Source of the DNA: Chloroflexota bacterium
GTDB taxonomy: Bacteria; Chloroflexota; Limnocylindria; Limnocylindrales; CSP1-4
Direction: 5' to 3'
Assembly: GCA_016191395.1 (NCBI GenBank)
Contig: JACPOS010000017.1
Span: 186,001 to 250,000 of the forward strand
Length of the DNA stretch: 64,000 bases
The translations under genes and the position numbers were made by a program. Positions 49,729 through 59,290 of this stretch are shown here, piece after piece (the first letter of the stretch is position 1; each line of letters starts with the position of its first letter). A model generated the notes under the pieces. It had not been told where the DNA came from. It saw only the letters and a list, made by a program, of their open reading frames with translations, and ran no database searches.

Positions 49729-50478
49729 TCAGCCCACGAAGATCAGCTTGAGCCCGGCGATGACCAGGACGACGCTCAGCAATTCGCGGAGACGGAACGT
49801 CGGTGCCTTGCGCGTGCCGATCTCCGAACCGATCAGCGCGCCGATGACCACGACCCCGATCCACAGCGGCAGCGCCGGCGGGAGCGCGGCGAGCCGTGAG
49901 AGGTTGCCTACCAGGCCGGCGACCGAGTTGGCGAGGATGAAGCCCGCGGCCATGCCCGAGGCGGCGCGCGTCTCGGCCCAACCGGCGATCAGCAGGACCG
50001 GGCTGAGGAAGATGCCGCCGCCGGTGCCCGTCAGGCCGGAGAGGAACCCGATCCCGCCACCGATCCCCACGGCCGGAATGGCCGGCGCGTGCGGTTCGGC
50101 ATGCCCGGTGTCTGCCTGGGCAGCTCGCCGCGCCGTCCTCGCGAGCTGGATCGCCGCCACGATCAGCACGATGCCCACGAGCTGCTTGTACAGCGCTCCC
50201 GAGATGGGCAGCGACCCGCCGATGAAGGCGAACGGCACCGAACCGACCAGGAACGGCAGCAGCGCGCGCCACGAGATGTACCCGCGCCGCCAGAAGCGGA
50301 ACGTGACGAAGCTGGCGACGACGATGTTGAGCGCGAGCGCCGTCGGGCGGGCGACATCGGGCGCCACCCCAAGCAGCCCCATCGCGGCGAGGTACGCGGA
50401 CGCTCCGGCGTGTCCCACCGAGGAGTAGAGGACCGCGGCGCCGAAGAACAGCGCCGCGAGCAGCAGGGGGTCGACCAC
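49729..50478 (-). CDS. TSUP family (TauE/SafE) membrane permease
   Basis: 249 residues in two repeats of about four TM helices. Repeat 1 begins DPLLLAALFFGAAVLYSSVGHAGASAYLAAMGLLG and repeat 2 contains GIGFLSGLTGTGGGIFLSPVLLIAG, the glycine-rich signature of TauE/SafE permeases that export sulfite, sulfoacetate or similar organic anions. GTG 50478 is the first start giving the conserved N-terminus. The substrate is unknown. Confidence 0.85.
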   Translation of the reverse strand: MVDPLLLAALFFGAAVLYSSVGHAGASAYLAAMGLLGVAPDVARPTALALNIVVASFVTFRFWRRGYISWRALLPFLVGSVPFAFIGGSLPISGALYKQLVGIVLIVAAIQLARTARRAAQADTGHAEPHAPAIPAVGIGGGIGFLSGLTGTGGGIFLSPVLLIAGWAETRAASGMAAGFILANSVAGLVGNLSRLAALPPALPLWIGVVVIGALIGSEIGTRKAPTFRLRELLSVVLVIAGLKLIFVG

Positions 50479-50602
50479 GGACGGCAGGGTAGATGACCCG
50501 GCATCGATCGCCGCCCGAGGCTCTCGGCAGACCTCGGTGCGTTCCGCTATGGGTCTACGATGACCGCCTGCACGCTCTGCCATCCGGTGGGGCACGGTGA
50601 AT

Positions 50603-50608
50603 GGAGGG
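50603..50608 (+). promoter_or_regulatory. Ribosome binding site deciding the mscL start
   Basis: GGAGGG overlaps the candidate ATG 50601 and lies seven bases before GTG 50616, so GTG is the better start. Confidence 0.5.
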
Positions 50609-50615
50609 ACACACC

Positions 50616-51014
50616 GTGGTCGGAGAGTTCCGCGAATTCCTGCTGAAGACCAACGCCCTGGCCCTCGCGGTCGGCGTGATCATCGGTACCGCGCTCGGCA
50701 CCGTCGTCAACTCGCTCGTCAACGACATCATCATGCCGCCGGTCAGCCTGATCCTGGGCGGGGTCGACTTCTCGCAGGCTAAGCTGGTCCTCAAGGCGGC
50801 TGTCGGTGGCGACCCGGCCACCGAGGTCGCGATCCGCTGGGGCCTGTTCATCAACGCGATCATCGCGTTCGTCGTGATCGCATTCGTCGTCTGGCGCATC
50901 TCCAAGATGTTCATCAAGGAAGAGGCGGCGGCCGCCACGAAGACCTGCCCCTTCTGCATGGAAGCGAACGCGGTCGGCGCGACCAAGTGCAGGGCCTGCG
51001 CCAGCGCGATCTGA
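50616..51014 (+). CDS. mscL: Large-conductance mechanosensitive channel with C-terminal zinc ribbon
   Basis: 132 residues. GEFREFLLKTNALALAVGVIIGTALGTVVNSLVNDIIMPPVSLILGG is the MscL N-terminal helix plus TM1; TM2 is FINAIIAFVVIAFVVWRISK. The pore-lining small residues and Asn are conserved. Instead of the usual charged cytoplasmic helix, the protein ends in a zinc ribbon (CPFCMEANAVGATKCRAC, residues about 112-129). It opens under membrane tension to release solutes at osmotic downshock. The GTG start is preferred to ATG 50601 because of the ribosome site. Confidence 0.9.
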   Translation: MVGEFREFLLKTNALALAVGVIIGTALGTVVNSLVNDIIMPPVSLILGGVDFSQAKLVLKAAVGGDPATEVAIRWGLFINAIIAFVVIAFVVWRISKMFIKEEAAAATKTCPFCMEANAVGATKCRACASAI

Positions 51015-51058
51015 ACCCGAGGCGGGCGCCTCGCGACCCGCGAATCACCGTGCAACAG

Positions 51059-51085
51059 GCGCCGGGCGGACTATCCGCCCGGCGC
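51059..51085 (+). terminator. Hairpin terminator after mscL
   Basis: GCGCCGGGCGGA, three-base loop, TCCGCCCGGCGC: a perfect 12-pair stem 45 bases beyond the mscL stop, followed by TTCGATT. It is the strongest stem-loop in the window. Confidence 0.6.
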
Positions 51086-51210
51086 TTCGATTGCTACGAT
51101 GGCTGCGTCCCGGAATCGGTGACACGTACGGGGCCCGTCGACGGCGCGATTCAGTCGTGTCGAGATGCAAGGGCCCGCGATGTCGTCGCACACCGGGCGG
51201 GAGACGTGTC

Positions 51211-52299
<1,089 letters not shown>

Positions 52300-52304
52300 T
52301 GGCG

Positions 52305-52310
52305 TAGGCT
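52305..52310 (+). promoter_or_regulatory. Predicted -10 box, leaderless geometry, before the lipase
   Basis: TAGGCT, seven bases, ATG 52318. It lies only six bases after the stop of the ATPase gene. Confidence 0.4.
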
Positions 52311-52317
52311 CTGGCGG

Positions 52318-53136
52318 ATGACGCAGGCCGCCAGCATCGAGCACGTCAGCACGAAGGACGGCACGTCCCTGCTCGTCCGGCACTGGCCGGTCGCGAGCGG
52401 AGAGCCGTGGGCGTCGATCCTGCTGGTGCACGGGCTCGCCGAGCACTGCGGGCGGTACGAGCACGTCGGTGCCCAGTTCGCGGGCGCGGGCATCGACGCC
52501 CACGCCTTCGACTCGCGCGGGTTCGGCGGGTCGGGCGGGCCACGGGCATCGATCGACCGCTGGTCGCAGCTGCACGACGACCTCGAGGAGCGCCTCGTCG
52601 CCGTGCGCTCGATCTCGCCGGCCCGGCCGCTCGTCCTCTACGGCCACTCGCTGGGTGGGCTGATCGCGCTGGGCTACGTGCTCGATGGGCGTGCGCGACC
52701 GGACCTGCTCGTCCTGTCGGCGCCGGCGATCAAGGCGGACCTGCCGCTCATCCCGCGTCTCGCCGTCAGCGGGCTGCGGCGCGTCGCGCCCGGGATGATG
52801 CTCAAGAACCCGTTCGATGCCGAAGTCCTTTCCTGCGACCCGGAGGTAGGCGCGCGGTACGTCTCGGATCCGCTGAACCAGCACAAGTCGACCGTCCGGT
52901 TCGCCCACGCGGCGCTCACCGAGCAGGGACGCGTGTCCGCCGGTCTCGATCGGCTGTCGATCCAGACGCTCGTCGTCCACGGTGGCGACGACCGCCTCGT
53001 CCCGACCGCATCGAGTGCCGTCTTCGAGGGCATGACCGGCGTGACCCGGCGCGTCTACCCGGTCCTGCGCCACGAGATCCACAACGAGCCCACTGGCGCG
53101 ATGGTCGTGAAGGACATCGTGACCTGGATCCGCTAA
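52318..53136 (+). CDS. Alpha/beta hydrolase, monoacylglycerol lipase/lysophospholipase type
   Basis: 272 residues. The nucleophile elbow GHSLGGLIALGY (serine near residue 109), VHGLAEHCGRYEHV with the oxyanion-side HG motif, DSRGFGGSGG, TLVVHGGDDRLVP (acid) and RHEIHNE (histidine) are the features of monoacylglycerol lipases and lysophospholipase L2. It is likely cytosolic or membrane-peripheral and releases fatty acids from monoglycerides. Confidence 0.9.
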   Translation: MTQAASIEHVSTKDGTSLLVRHWPVASGEPWASILLVHGLAEHCGRYEHVGAQFAGAGIDAHAFDSRGFGGSGGPRASIDRWSQLHDDLEERLVAVRSISPARPLVLYGHSLGGLIALGYVLDGRARPDLLVLSAPAIKADLPLIPRLAVSGLRRVAPGMMLKNPFDAEVLSCDPEVGARYVSDPLNQHKSTVRFAHAALTEQGRVSAGLDRLSIQTLVVHGGDDRLVPTASSAVFEGMTGVTRRVYPVLRHEIHNEPTGAMVVKDIVTWIR

Positions 53137-53168
53137 CGTGTGAGCCGAATGCACGCATCCGCACTCTC

Positions 53169-53198
53169 TTGAGGGGAGTCTCGCGGGCCTGCGATACC
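53169..53198 (+). promoter_or_regulatory. Predicted sigma-70 promoter of the ykoEDC operon
   Basis: TTGAGG at 53169 and GATACC at 53193, 18 bases apart, directly upstream of the TPP aptamer. It is one of few places in the window with a recognisable -35. Confidence 0.4.
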
Positions 53199-53218
53199 AT
53201 CGCGGCAATTGAAGACCG

Positions 53219-53303
53219 CCTCCGGGGAGCGCTCACGCGCTGAGAGTGTGGCCAGACCACAGACCCGCGGAACCTGATCCGGCTCATACCGGCGAAGGAA
53301 GCA
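53219..53303 (+). ncRNA. TPP riboswitch (THI element)
   Basis: The conserved THI-box segments are present in order: CTGAGAGTG (53240), GACCC, GGAACCTGATCCGG and the 3' core TACCGGCGAAGG. The aptamer precedes a hydroxymethylpyrimidine/thiamine ECF transporter, a standard TPP-controlled target. Binding of thiamine diphosphate should switch the operon off. Confidence 0.93.
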
Positions 53304-53320
53304 GGCCCAGGCTCGATGCA

Positions 53321-53348
53321 CGCCGTTCTCCGTTCCCGGGGGACGGCG
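53321..53348 (+). promoter_or_regulatory. Hairpin between riboswitch and ykoE, candidate expression platform
   Basis: CGCCGTTCTCC, six-base loop, GGGGGACGGCG: an 11-pair stem (two G-T pairs) that ends 12 bases before the GGAGGA ribosome site. It could act as a terminator or anti-sequestor in the riboswitch. Confidence 0.4.
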
Positions 53349-53377
53349 TCCACGTACCTGGGAGGAATCGACGACCG

Positions 53378-53968
53378 ATGAGCACCGCCGCAGGGGCGCA
53401 GCCCGCCGCATCACCCAGCCGCTTCGCAGCGTGGCGCACGCGCGACATCCTCGTCACCGCCGTCATCGGCGTCGTGTTCGGCGTCGTGTTCTGGGTGTGG
53501 AACAACGTCTGGGCGGCGTTCGCCTTCCTCCAGCCGTCCGTCCTCCAGGACTGGGTCTACGGGATGTGGCTGGTGCCGGCCGTCCTCGCCCCGCTGATCA
53601 TCCGGAAGCCGGGAGCCGCGCTCTTCGCCGAGATGGTGGCCGCCAGCATCTCCGCGCTCCTCGGCAGCCAGTGGGGGCCGGACACCCTGTTGTCCGGCTT
53701 CATCCAGGGCATGGCCGCCGAGCTGGTGTTTGCCGCGACCGGCTATCGCCGCTGGTCCATCGGTGTCCTGGGCGCAGCCGCCGTCGCGTCCGCGGTGGGC
53801 GCGTGGGCCCACGACTGGTGGCTGTACTACGCCGACGTCTCGGTGGAGCTCCAGGCGCTCCGGCTGGTCGTGATGGGCCTCTCCGCCGTCGGGTTCGCGG
53901 CGTTCGGTTCGGTCGCGCTGGTCCGGTCGCTTCGGAAGGCCGGCGTGCTCGAGGGCTTCGCCGCCTGA
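53378..53968 (+). CDS. ykoE: ECF transporter substrate-binding subunit for hydroxymethylpyrimidine/thiamine (YkoE-like)
   Basis: 196 residues with five to six TM helices (RDILVTAVIGVVFGVVFWVWNNVWAAF; VYGMWLVPAVLAPLIIRKPGAALFAEMVAASISALLGSQWG; LLSGFIQGMAAELVFAATGY). This matches YkoE, the S component of the YkoEDC thiamine-precursor importer. GGAGGA lies 11 bases before ATG 53378, and the TPP riboswitch is upstream. It ends in a CTGA overlap with the ATPase frame. Confidence 0.9.
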   Translation: MSTAAGAQPAASPSRFAAWRTRDILVTAVIGVVFGVVFWVWNNVWAAFAFLQPSVLQDWVYGMWLVPAVLAPLIIRKPGAALFAEMVAASISALLGSQWGPDTLLSGFIQGMAAELVFAATGYRRWSIGVLGAAAVASAVGAWAHDWWLYYADVSVELQALRLVVMGLSAVGFAAFGSVALVRSLRKAGVLEGFAA

Positions 53969-53994
53969 GCGGGCCCGTCGACGCGCGGCTGGCC

Positions 53995-55551
53995 GTGGGC
54001 CTGGCCGAGGGTTCGGGGTCCGCGTCGCCCCGATCGATCCGCGCGGACGGCGCGGCCTTTACCTACGCGGGGAGCGCGCGACCGGCATTCCGGGATCTGG
54101 AGCTCCGCGTGGAACCCGGGCAGCTGCTGCTCGTCGTCGGGCCGTCGGGGTCCGGGAAGAGCACGGTCGCGAGGGCGCTGGCGGGCCTCCTGCCGGCCCA
54201 GTTTCCGGGGGAGTGGGCCGGCTCGCTTCGCGTCGGCGACGTTGAGGTCGCGCGGGGCGAGGGCGAGGGTGTCGCGCCGATCACGACCGCCGCCCTCGGC
54301 GCGGGGATCGTGCTCCAGGACCCGGCGAGCCAGCTGGTGATGGAGCGGGTCGGCGACGACGTCGCGTTCGGGCTCGAGAACGCGGCGTGGGCGATGGCCG
54401 CGATGCGGGAACGGGTGCCGGAGGTGCTCGCGCAGGTCGGGCTCGCGGGGTTCGAAGGCCGCCGATCGACGCGTCTCTCCGGCGGTGAGCAGCAGCGCGT
54501 CGCGATCGCGGGTGTGCTCGCCGTCGCGCCGGGGCTGCTCGTCCTCGACGAGCCGACGGCGAACCTCGATCCCGATGGCGCGACCGCGGTCTTCGAGATC
54601 CTCACGGAGCTCCGGTCGCGCCGGGCCGCGACGATCGTCCTGGTGGAGCATCGAGCCGCGCTTGCGTGGCCGATCGCCGATCTGGTCCTGGCCCTCGACG
54701 ACGACGGGCGCCCGATCGATGCCGGCCCGCCCGCGGACGTCCTCGCTCGATCGGGATCGCGGCTCGAGCGGGCCGGCGTGTGGCTGCCCGGGGCTCGGCC
54801 GGGTCCGCGCCGGCGGCGGCACGCGGCTGTGGCGGCCGGTTCGTCGCCGATCCTCGAGATGGAAGACGTTCGGTTCGCCTTCGAGCCGGGCCACCCCGTG
54901 CTCCGCGCCGTGAAGCTGAGCGTGGGGCAAGGGGAGCGGGTCGCGCTCGTGGGGCCGAACGGGAGCGGGAAGTCGACGCTCCTTCGACTCGCGCTGGGCC
55001 TGCTCCGGCCGACGGCCGGCGAGGTGCGGCTCGGCGGGCGCGACCCGCGTCGGATCACCGGGACGCACCTTGCGAAGCTTGCCGGCTACGTGGTCCAGGA
55101 TCCGGAGCTGGGATTCCTCGCCGACACCGTCCGCGAGGAGGTGGAGCTGGGGCTGGATGCAGACCAGGTTCGGCATGCCCACGAGCTGTGCGATCGGCTG
55201 CGAATCCCGCTGACGGACTTCGGCGATCGGAGCCCGTACCGGCTCTCCGGCGGCGAGCAGCGGCGGCTCTCGCTTGTCACCGGGCTCGCGCGCCGGCCAC
55301 TCCTGCTCGCCCTCGACGAGCCGACATACGGCCAGGATCGCCGTGGACACGAGGCGCTCGTTGCCGCGCTCGACGAGCTGGTGGACCAGGGAAGCGCGAT
55401 GCTCGCGGCGACCCACGACGAGCGGTTCGTGCACGACGCGACGGATCGGCGGATCGAGCTTGCCGATGGCTGGGTCGCGGGCGACTCACCCGTCTCCGAG
55501 GAGGTGCGCGCTCCCGGGCGCCCCCGCGCTCCGAGGAGAGCCCGCGCATGA
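53995..55551 (+). CDS. ykoD: ECF transporter double ATPase (YkoD-like)
   Basis: 518 residues carrying two ABC domains: first Walker A GPSGSGKSTV, signature LSGGEQQR, Walker B LLVLDEPTANLDP; second Walker A GPNGSGKSTL, signature LSGGEQRR, Walker B LLALDEPTYGQD. The D-P or D-Q residue after Walker B and the double arrangement are typical of energy-coupling-factor ATPases such as YkoD. GTG 53995 is the first ordinary start; CTG 53965 overlaps the ykoE stop (CTGA) and may be the true one. Confidence 0.92.
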   Translation: MGLAEGSGSASPRSIRADGAAFTYAGSARPAFRDLELRVEPGQLLLVVGPSGSGKSTVARALAGLLPAQFPGEWAGSLRVGDVEVARGEGEGVAPITTAALGAGIVLQDPASQLVMERVGDDVAFGLENAAWAMAAMRERVPEVLAQVGLAGFEGRRSTRLSGGEQQRVAIAGVLAVAPGLLVLDEPTANLDPDGATAVFEILTELRSRRAATIVLVEHRAALAWPIADLVLALDDDGRPIDAGPPADVLARSGSRLERAGVWLPGARPGPRRRRHAAVAAGSSPILEMEDVRFAFEPGHPVLRAVKLSVGQGERVALVGPNGSGKSTLLRLALGLLRPTAGEVRLGGRDPRRITGTHLAKLAGYVVQDPELGFLADTVREEVELGLDADQVRHAHELCDRLRIPLTDFGDRSPYRLSGGEQRRLSLVTGLARRPLLLALDEPTYGQDRRGHEALVAALDELVDQGSAMLAATHDERFVHDATDRRIELADGWVAGDSPVSEEVRAPGRPRAPRRARA

Positions 55552-56315
55552 GCGCCGCGATGCTCGTCCCGGACGTCGGTCCGGCGCAGCGCGACAGCCT
55601 GCTGGGCCGCACCAACCCGCTGGTGAAGCTCGGAATCGCGCTTGCGTGGCTCATTGGGCTCGGCCTGACGCTCGACGTTCGACCGCCGCTGGTCCTCGCG
55701 ATCGTGGCGCTCGTCTCCGGCCTGCTGGCCGGGTCGATCAGGCCACGGGTCCTGCTCTGGCGCCTGGCGCCGTTGGGGCTCGCGGCGTTGGGAATCGCGC
55801 TCACGAACCTGCTCTTCTCCACCCACAACCCCGATCCGCTGGCGGCGGAGCTGTTCCGTGTCGGCCCGCTGCGCGTGACCGCGGAGGCGGTCGCCGCCGC
55901 GGCCGGCCTTGGCGCCCGCATCATCGCGATCGTCAGTGTCGGCGGGGTGTTCGCGCTCACGAGCGACGCGACGCGCCTGATCGACTCGCTCGTCCAGCTC
56001 GCCCACGTCTCGCCACGCTTCGCCTACGGCACGCTCGCGGCATACCAGGCCGTGCCGCGCCTCGCCGATGACCTCGCGACCCTGCGCGGCGCGCGCCGCC
56101 TGCGCGGCCTGCGCGAGTGGCACCCGCGGCTCCTCGTGGGCATGCTCGTGCGCGCAATCCGGCACGCCGAGCAGCTCTCCATCGCGATGGATGCCCGCGG
56201 CTTCGGGAGCGGCCCGCGCAGCACCTGCCGGCCCGTCGCCTGGACGCCGCTCGACGCCGCGGTCGGCGCCATCGCCCTCGTGATCCTCGTCGCGGCACTG
56301 CTCCTCGGCCGTTGA
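55548..56315 (+). CDS. ykoC: ECF transporter transmembrane (T) component (YkoC-like)
   Basis: 255 residues with five TM helices. The cytoplasmic coupling helices contain LRGLREWHPRL and IAMDARGFGSG (ARG motif), the signature that contacts the ECF ATPases. Its ATG overlaps the ykoD stop and follows GAGGAGAG. It completes the ykoEDC operon for import of thiamine precursors. Confidence 0.9.
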   Translation: MSAAMLVPDVGPAQRDSLLGRTNPLVKLGIALAWLIGLGLTLDVRPPLVLAIVALVSGLLAGSIRPRVLLWRLAPLGLAALGIALTNLLFSTHNPDPLAAELFRVGPLRVTAEAVAAAAGLGARIIAIVSVGGVFALTSDATRLIDSLVQLAHVSPRFAYGTLAAYQAVPRLADDLATLRGARRLRGLREWHPRLLVGMLVRAIRHAEQLSIAMDARGFGSGPRSTCRPVAWTPLDAAVGAIALVILVAALLLGR

Positions 56316-56326
56316 CCGGGGATCGT

Positions 56327-57034
56327 TCAGACGAGTCCGACAAGATCCTCGAGCGTCGCCACGACGAGCGAGGCGCCCTCATCGATGAGGGCCTCGGCGC
56401 TGACCGCCGAGCCGGCCGTTACGCCTATCGCGACGATTCCGCCCGCCACGGCGGCGCGCATGTCCCAGGTGGAGTCGCCAATTGCCCAGCACGACCCGGG
56501 CTCCACGCCGAGCCGTGACGCGGCGAGGAGCAGCAGGTCGGGCGCGGGCTTGGCGTGCCGGACGTGGCTCCCATCCACGATCACCGGCGGCACCGCGAGC
56601 CCCAGCGACGCGACGGAGACGGTGACCTGCTCGGCGCGGCTGGACGTCGCGATGACCCATGGCAGCCCTGCCGCCTCGACGGCGGCGAGCAGCCCGGCAA
56701 CTCCCGGCAGCGGCCGCGGTGCACGGTTCAGTCGGTCGAAGGCCGTGCCGGCCGCCTTGTCGATCGACTCGACCTCCGACTCGGACAGCGTTCGCCCGGT
56801 GGAGCCCGCCACCTGACGCGCAAGCCGCTTCCCATCCATCCCGATCATCGGCGCGATCTCCGGTGCCGCGGCCGCGATCCCGGCCGCGGACAGCGCCTCA
56901 ACCCAGCCAGCGATGCGCGAGGAGACCGTGTCCACCAGCGTCCCATCCAGATCGAAGATCAGGCCGCCCGGCCGGGCGAGCGGGCGCGAACGCGACCGCT
57001 GGAGCGACTGCGCCAAGGGAGAGCCTCCGTGCAC
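56327..57034 (-). CDS. HAD-superfamily phosphatase (phosphoglycolate-phosphatase/beta-phosphoglucomutase-like)
   Basis: 235 residues. Motif I is IFDLDGTLVDTV (nucleophile and acid Asp), motif II VIATSSRAEQ, motif III KPAPDLLLLAASRLG, and motif IV IGDSTWDM. A helical cap domain sits between motifs I and II. The family cleaves small phosphate esters. The start is uncertain: GTG 57034 adds about 23 residues ahead of motif I. It ends 12 bases from the convergent ykoC gene. Confidence 0.85.
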   Translation of the reverse strand: MHGGSPLAQSLQRSRSRPLARPGGLIFDLDGTLVDTVSSRIAGWVEALSAAGIAAAAPEIAPMIGMDGKRLARQVAGSTGRTLSESEVESIDKAAGTAFDRLNRAPRPLPGVAGLLAAVEAAGLPWVIATSSRAEQVTVSVASLGLAVPPVIVDGSHVRHAKPAPDLLLLAASRLGVEPGSCWAIGDSTWDMRAAVAGGIVAIGVTAGSAVSAEALIDEGASLVVATLEDLVGLV

Positions 57035-57105
57035 GCGAGCATGGTGCCCGCTCGCGGGGTTGCCGACATACTGGCGCGGGCGAAGCCCTCGAATACGTGA
57101 GCGAG

Positions 57106-57654
57106 ATGGGAACGCCAGACCGAGAATCCGCGCTCATCGTCCCGATCCGTCTGCCGCCCGCGCTTGCCCAGGTACGGCTGCGCGAGACGCGTGACGGGCC
57201 CGCCGGCGTGCCCGGCCACGTCACCGTGCTCTATCCGTTCGTGCCGCCGGACTCGATCGATCGCGCCGTGCTCGCGGCAGTCGCCCAGGTCATCGGCACG
57301 GCGCCCGCATTCGATGTTCGATTTTGCGACGTCCGGCGCTGGGAGCCAGGCGAGGGCGATCCGGGGGGCGTCGTCTGGCTGGAGCCTGTTCCGTCAGAGC
57401 CGTTCAACGAGCTGACGCGAGCATTGTTCGCGGCGTTTCCCGCGTACCCACCGTACGGCGGCATCCACGACGAGACGATCGCGCACGTGTCACTCGCCGC
57501 CGTCGATTGGCGACATCGGCAGGCCGTCGAGGCCGAGGCGCGCCGCTGGCTGCCGTTTCGACGCCGAGTCAGCGCCGCGACGCTCATCGTCGAAGGCGCG
57601 AACGGAAGGTGGCGAACTCGTGCCAGGTTCCCGTTCGGAGCCGATCCGCCGTGA
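57106..57654 (+). CDS. 2H phosphoesterase (2'-5' RNA ligase family)
   Basis: 182 residues with the two HxT/S signatures of the 2H superfamily: GHVTVLYPFVPP near residue 38 and ETIAHVSLAAV near residue 125. Members hydrolyse cyclic phosphates or join RNA; the bacterial role is poorly known. ATG 57106 is used; a GTG nine bases upstream is equally possible. Its stop overlaps mutY (GTGA). Confidence 0.85.
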   Translation: MGTPDRESALIVPIRLPPALAQVRLRETRDGPAGVPGHVTVLYPFVPPDSIDRAVLAAVAQVIGTAPAFDVRFCDVRRWEPGEGDPGGVVWLEPVPSEPFNELTRALFAAFPAYPPYGGIHDETIAHVSLAAVDWRHRQAVEAEARRWLPFRRRVSAATLIVEGANGRWRTRARFPFGADPP

Positions 57655-58535
57655 CACCCTCCGTCGCGGCCGAACGAATTGCCGTGGCCGAGGCGGCGGT
57701 CCTGGACTGGTATGCCGCCAACGGCCGTGACCTCGCGTTCCGCCACACCACCGATCCGTGGGCCATCCTGGTCTCCGAGGTGTTGGCGCAGCAGACGCAG
57801 GCCGCTCGCGCCGCCGAGGCGTGGACACGGTTCATGGCCGAGTTCCCGACGCCGGCCGCGGTCGCGGCCGCATCGCCCGCGACCGTGATCCGCGCCTGGC
57901 GCGGCCTCGGCTACAACCGCCGCGCAGTCGCTCTCCGCAACGCGGCGATCTTGATCGTCCAAGAGCACGGCGGGCGCGTACCGGACACGCTGGATGCGCT
58001 CGTGGCGCTGCCCGGGATCGGGCCATACACCGCCCGCGCCGTGCTCGCGATCGCATTCAACCGGCCCGTGGCCGCGCTCGACGTGAACATCCGCCGGGTG
58101 ATCGGCCGCGCGCTTCTGGCTTCGAACGTGAAGCCCCTCGAGCTCCAGGCCCTTGCGGATGGGCTCGTGCCGGACGGCCAGGCCGCGGCCTGGACCCACG
58201 CGCTCATGGACGTCGGCGCCGCGTTCTGTCGGCCGCACGATCCGCGCTGCGGCGAGTGCCCGCTCAGGACCTCGTGCCGCTACGCGGCAACCCCGGAGCC
58301 CAAGGCAGGTCTCGCGACGAACCCCGGCGCGAAACCCTCCGCGAAGTTCGCGTCGACGACCCGCTGGCTGCGCGGCCGCATCCTCGACCGGCTCCGGGAC
58401 GCACCGGGCTGGCTGAACTTCGACGACGGGATCGGATCGCACAGCCGTGCCGACGTGCATGCCTCCTTGTCGCGCCTCGCCATCGAAGGCATGATCGAGC
58501 TCGACCATTCACGCGCCCGCCTTGTCGGCTCGTGA
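57651..58535 (+). CDS. mutY: A/G-specific adenine glycosylase, short form
   Basis: 294 residues. The helix-hairpin-helix LPGIGPYTARAVLAIAF, the catalytic Glu in LVSEVLAQQTQ, the Asp in AALDVNIRRVIGR and the 4Fe-4S ligands CRPHDPRCGECPLRTSC (C-x6-C-x2-C-x5-C) identify MutY, which removes A opposite 8-oxoG. The usual C-terminal NUDIX-like 8-oxoG-sensing domain is missing; the last 65 residues instead resemble a winged helix (TRWLRGRILDRLRDAPGWL ... DVHASLSRLAIEGMIE). The GTG start overlaps the preceding gene. Confidence 0.87.
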   Translation: MTPSVAAERIAVAEAAVLDWYAANGRDLAFRHTTDPWAILVSEVLAQQTQAARAAEAWTRFMAEFPTPAAVAAASPATVIRAWRGLGYNRRAVALRNAAILIVQEHGGRVPDTLDALVALPGIGPYTARAVLAIAFNRPVAALDVNIRRVIGRALLASNVKPLELQALADGLVPDGQAAAWTHALMDVGAAFCRPHDPRCGECPLRTSCRYAATPEPKAGLATNPGAKPSAKFASTTRWLRGRILDRLRDAPGWLNFDDGIGSHSRADVHASLSRLAIEGMIELDHSRARLVGS

Positions 58536-58559
58536 GGTCACGCTGACCGAGGGCGATCT

Positions 58560-59249
58560 ATGGCTGACGACGCCTGGGTCCTTCGCATTCCGAAGCCGCG
58601 AAGGCGGGTTATGAGCGTCGCCGTGGGGATCGTCGTCGTGTTGCTACTCGCGACCACGGCGTTGCTCAACGGTACGAAGCGAGTACAGCTCAACGGCATC
58701 TCCTTCGATGTTCCATTTGCCTGGACCGTGCACACCGACATTCCGCCGACGACGGGTCCGGGCAACGCGGTCGCACTGATCGGAACGTTGCCATGGGGAC
58801 CATGCGATCCATACGACATCAACTGCCACTACCGCGAGCGCCTGTCGTCGGGGCAGATCGAGGTCGAAGTCAGTGTCAACAGCCTGCTCGGACGTGACAT
58901 GTGCTCGTTTGCGCTCGATCGACCGGACTTGGCGCCACGAACCGATGGCATTCGCGTCACGGAGACGCATTACTTCCGGGCCGACCGCCGGCCGGCGATC
59001 GTGACGCTCTTTTCGTTCGACGGCGCGACGGACTACTACGGCTCGGACGGGTGGCGAACATGGATGTTCGCGCCCGCGAACAGCGTCGACCAGGTCTACG
59101 AAATTTCCGCGAAGTGGCGCGGTCCCGGCGACGATGACTTCATCGCGGCACTCGATCGGCTGGTCTCGAGCATCAGGCTCCCCACGACGAACCCGAACTC
59201 CCCGGTTCCCGATTGCGGTGACCCGTTTCCGTCGGTTGGCGCGGCGTGA
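58560..59249 (+). CDS. Single-TM protein with extracytoplasmic domain, unknown function
   Basis: 229 residues. A short basic N-terminus is followed by one TM helix (MSVAVGIVVVLLLATTALL, residues about 18-36) and a 190-residue external domain with GISFDVPFAWTVHTD and DFIAALDRLVSSIRLP. These features resemble, weakly, the external domain of the anti-sigma-like protein at 46464 (GFSVLYPAGWSV, YFEALLATIHL). Five cysteines are present. Function unknown. Confidence 0.65.
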   Translation: MADDAWVLRIPKPRRRVMSVAVGIVVVLLLATTALLNGTKRVQLNGISFDVPFAWTVHTDIPPTTGPGNAVALIGTLPWGPCDPYDINCHYRERLSSGQIEVEVSVNSLLGRDMCSFALDRPDLAPRTDGIRVTETHYFRADRRPAIVTLFSFDGATDYYGSDGWRTWMFAPANSVDQVYEISAKWRGPGDDDFIAALDRLVSSIRLPTTNPNSPVPDCGDPFPSVGAA

Positions 59250-59290
59250 CATTCGGCGACGCTGACTGATCACGGTCGAGGACTGCGAAT

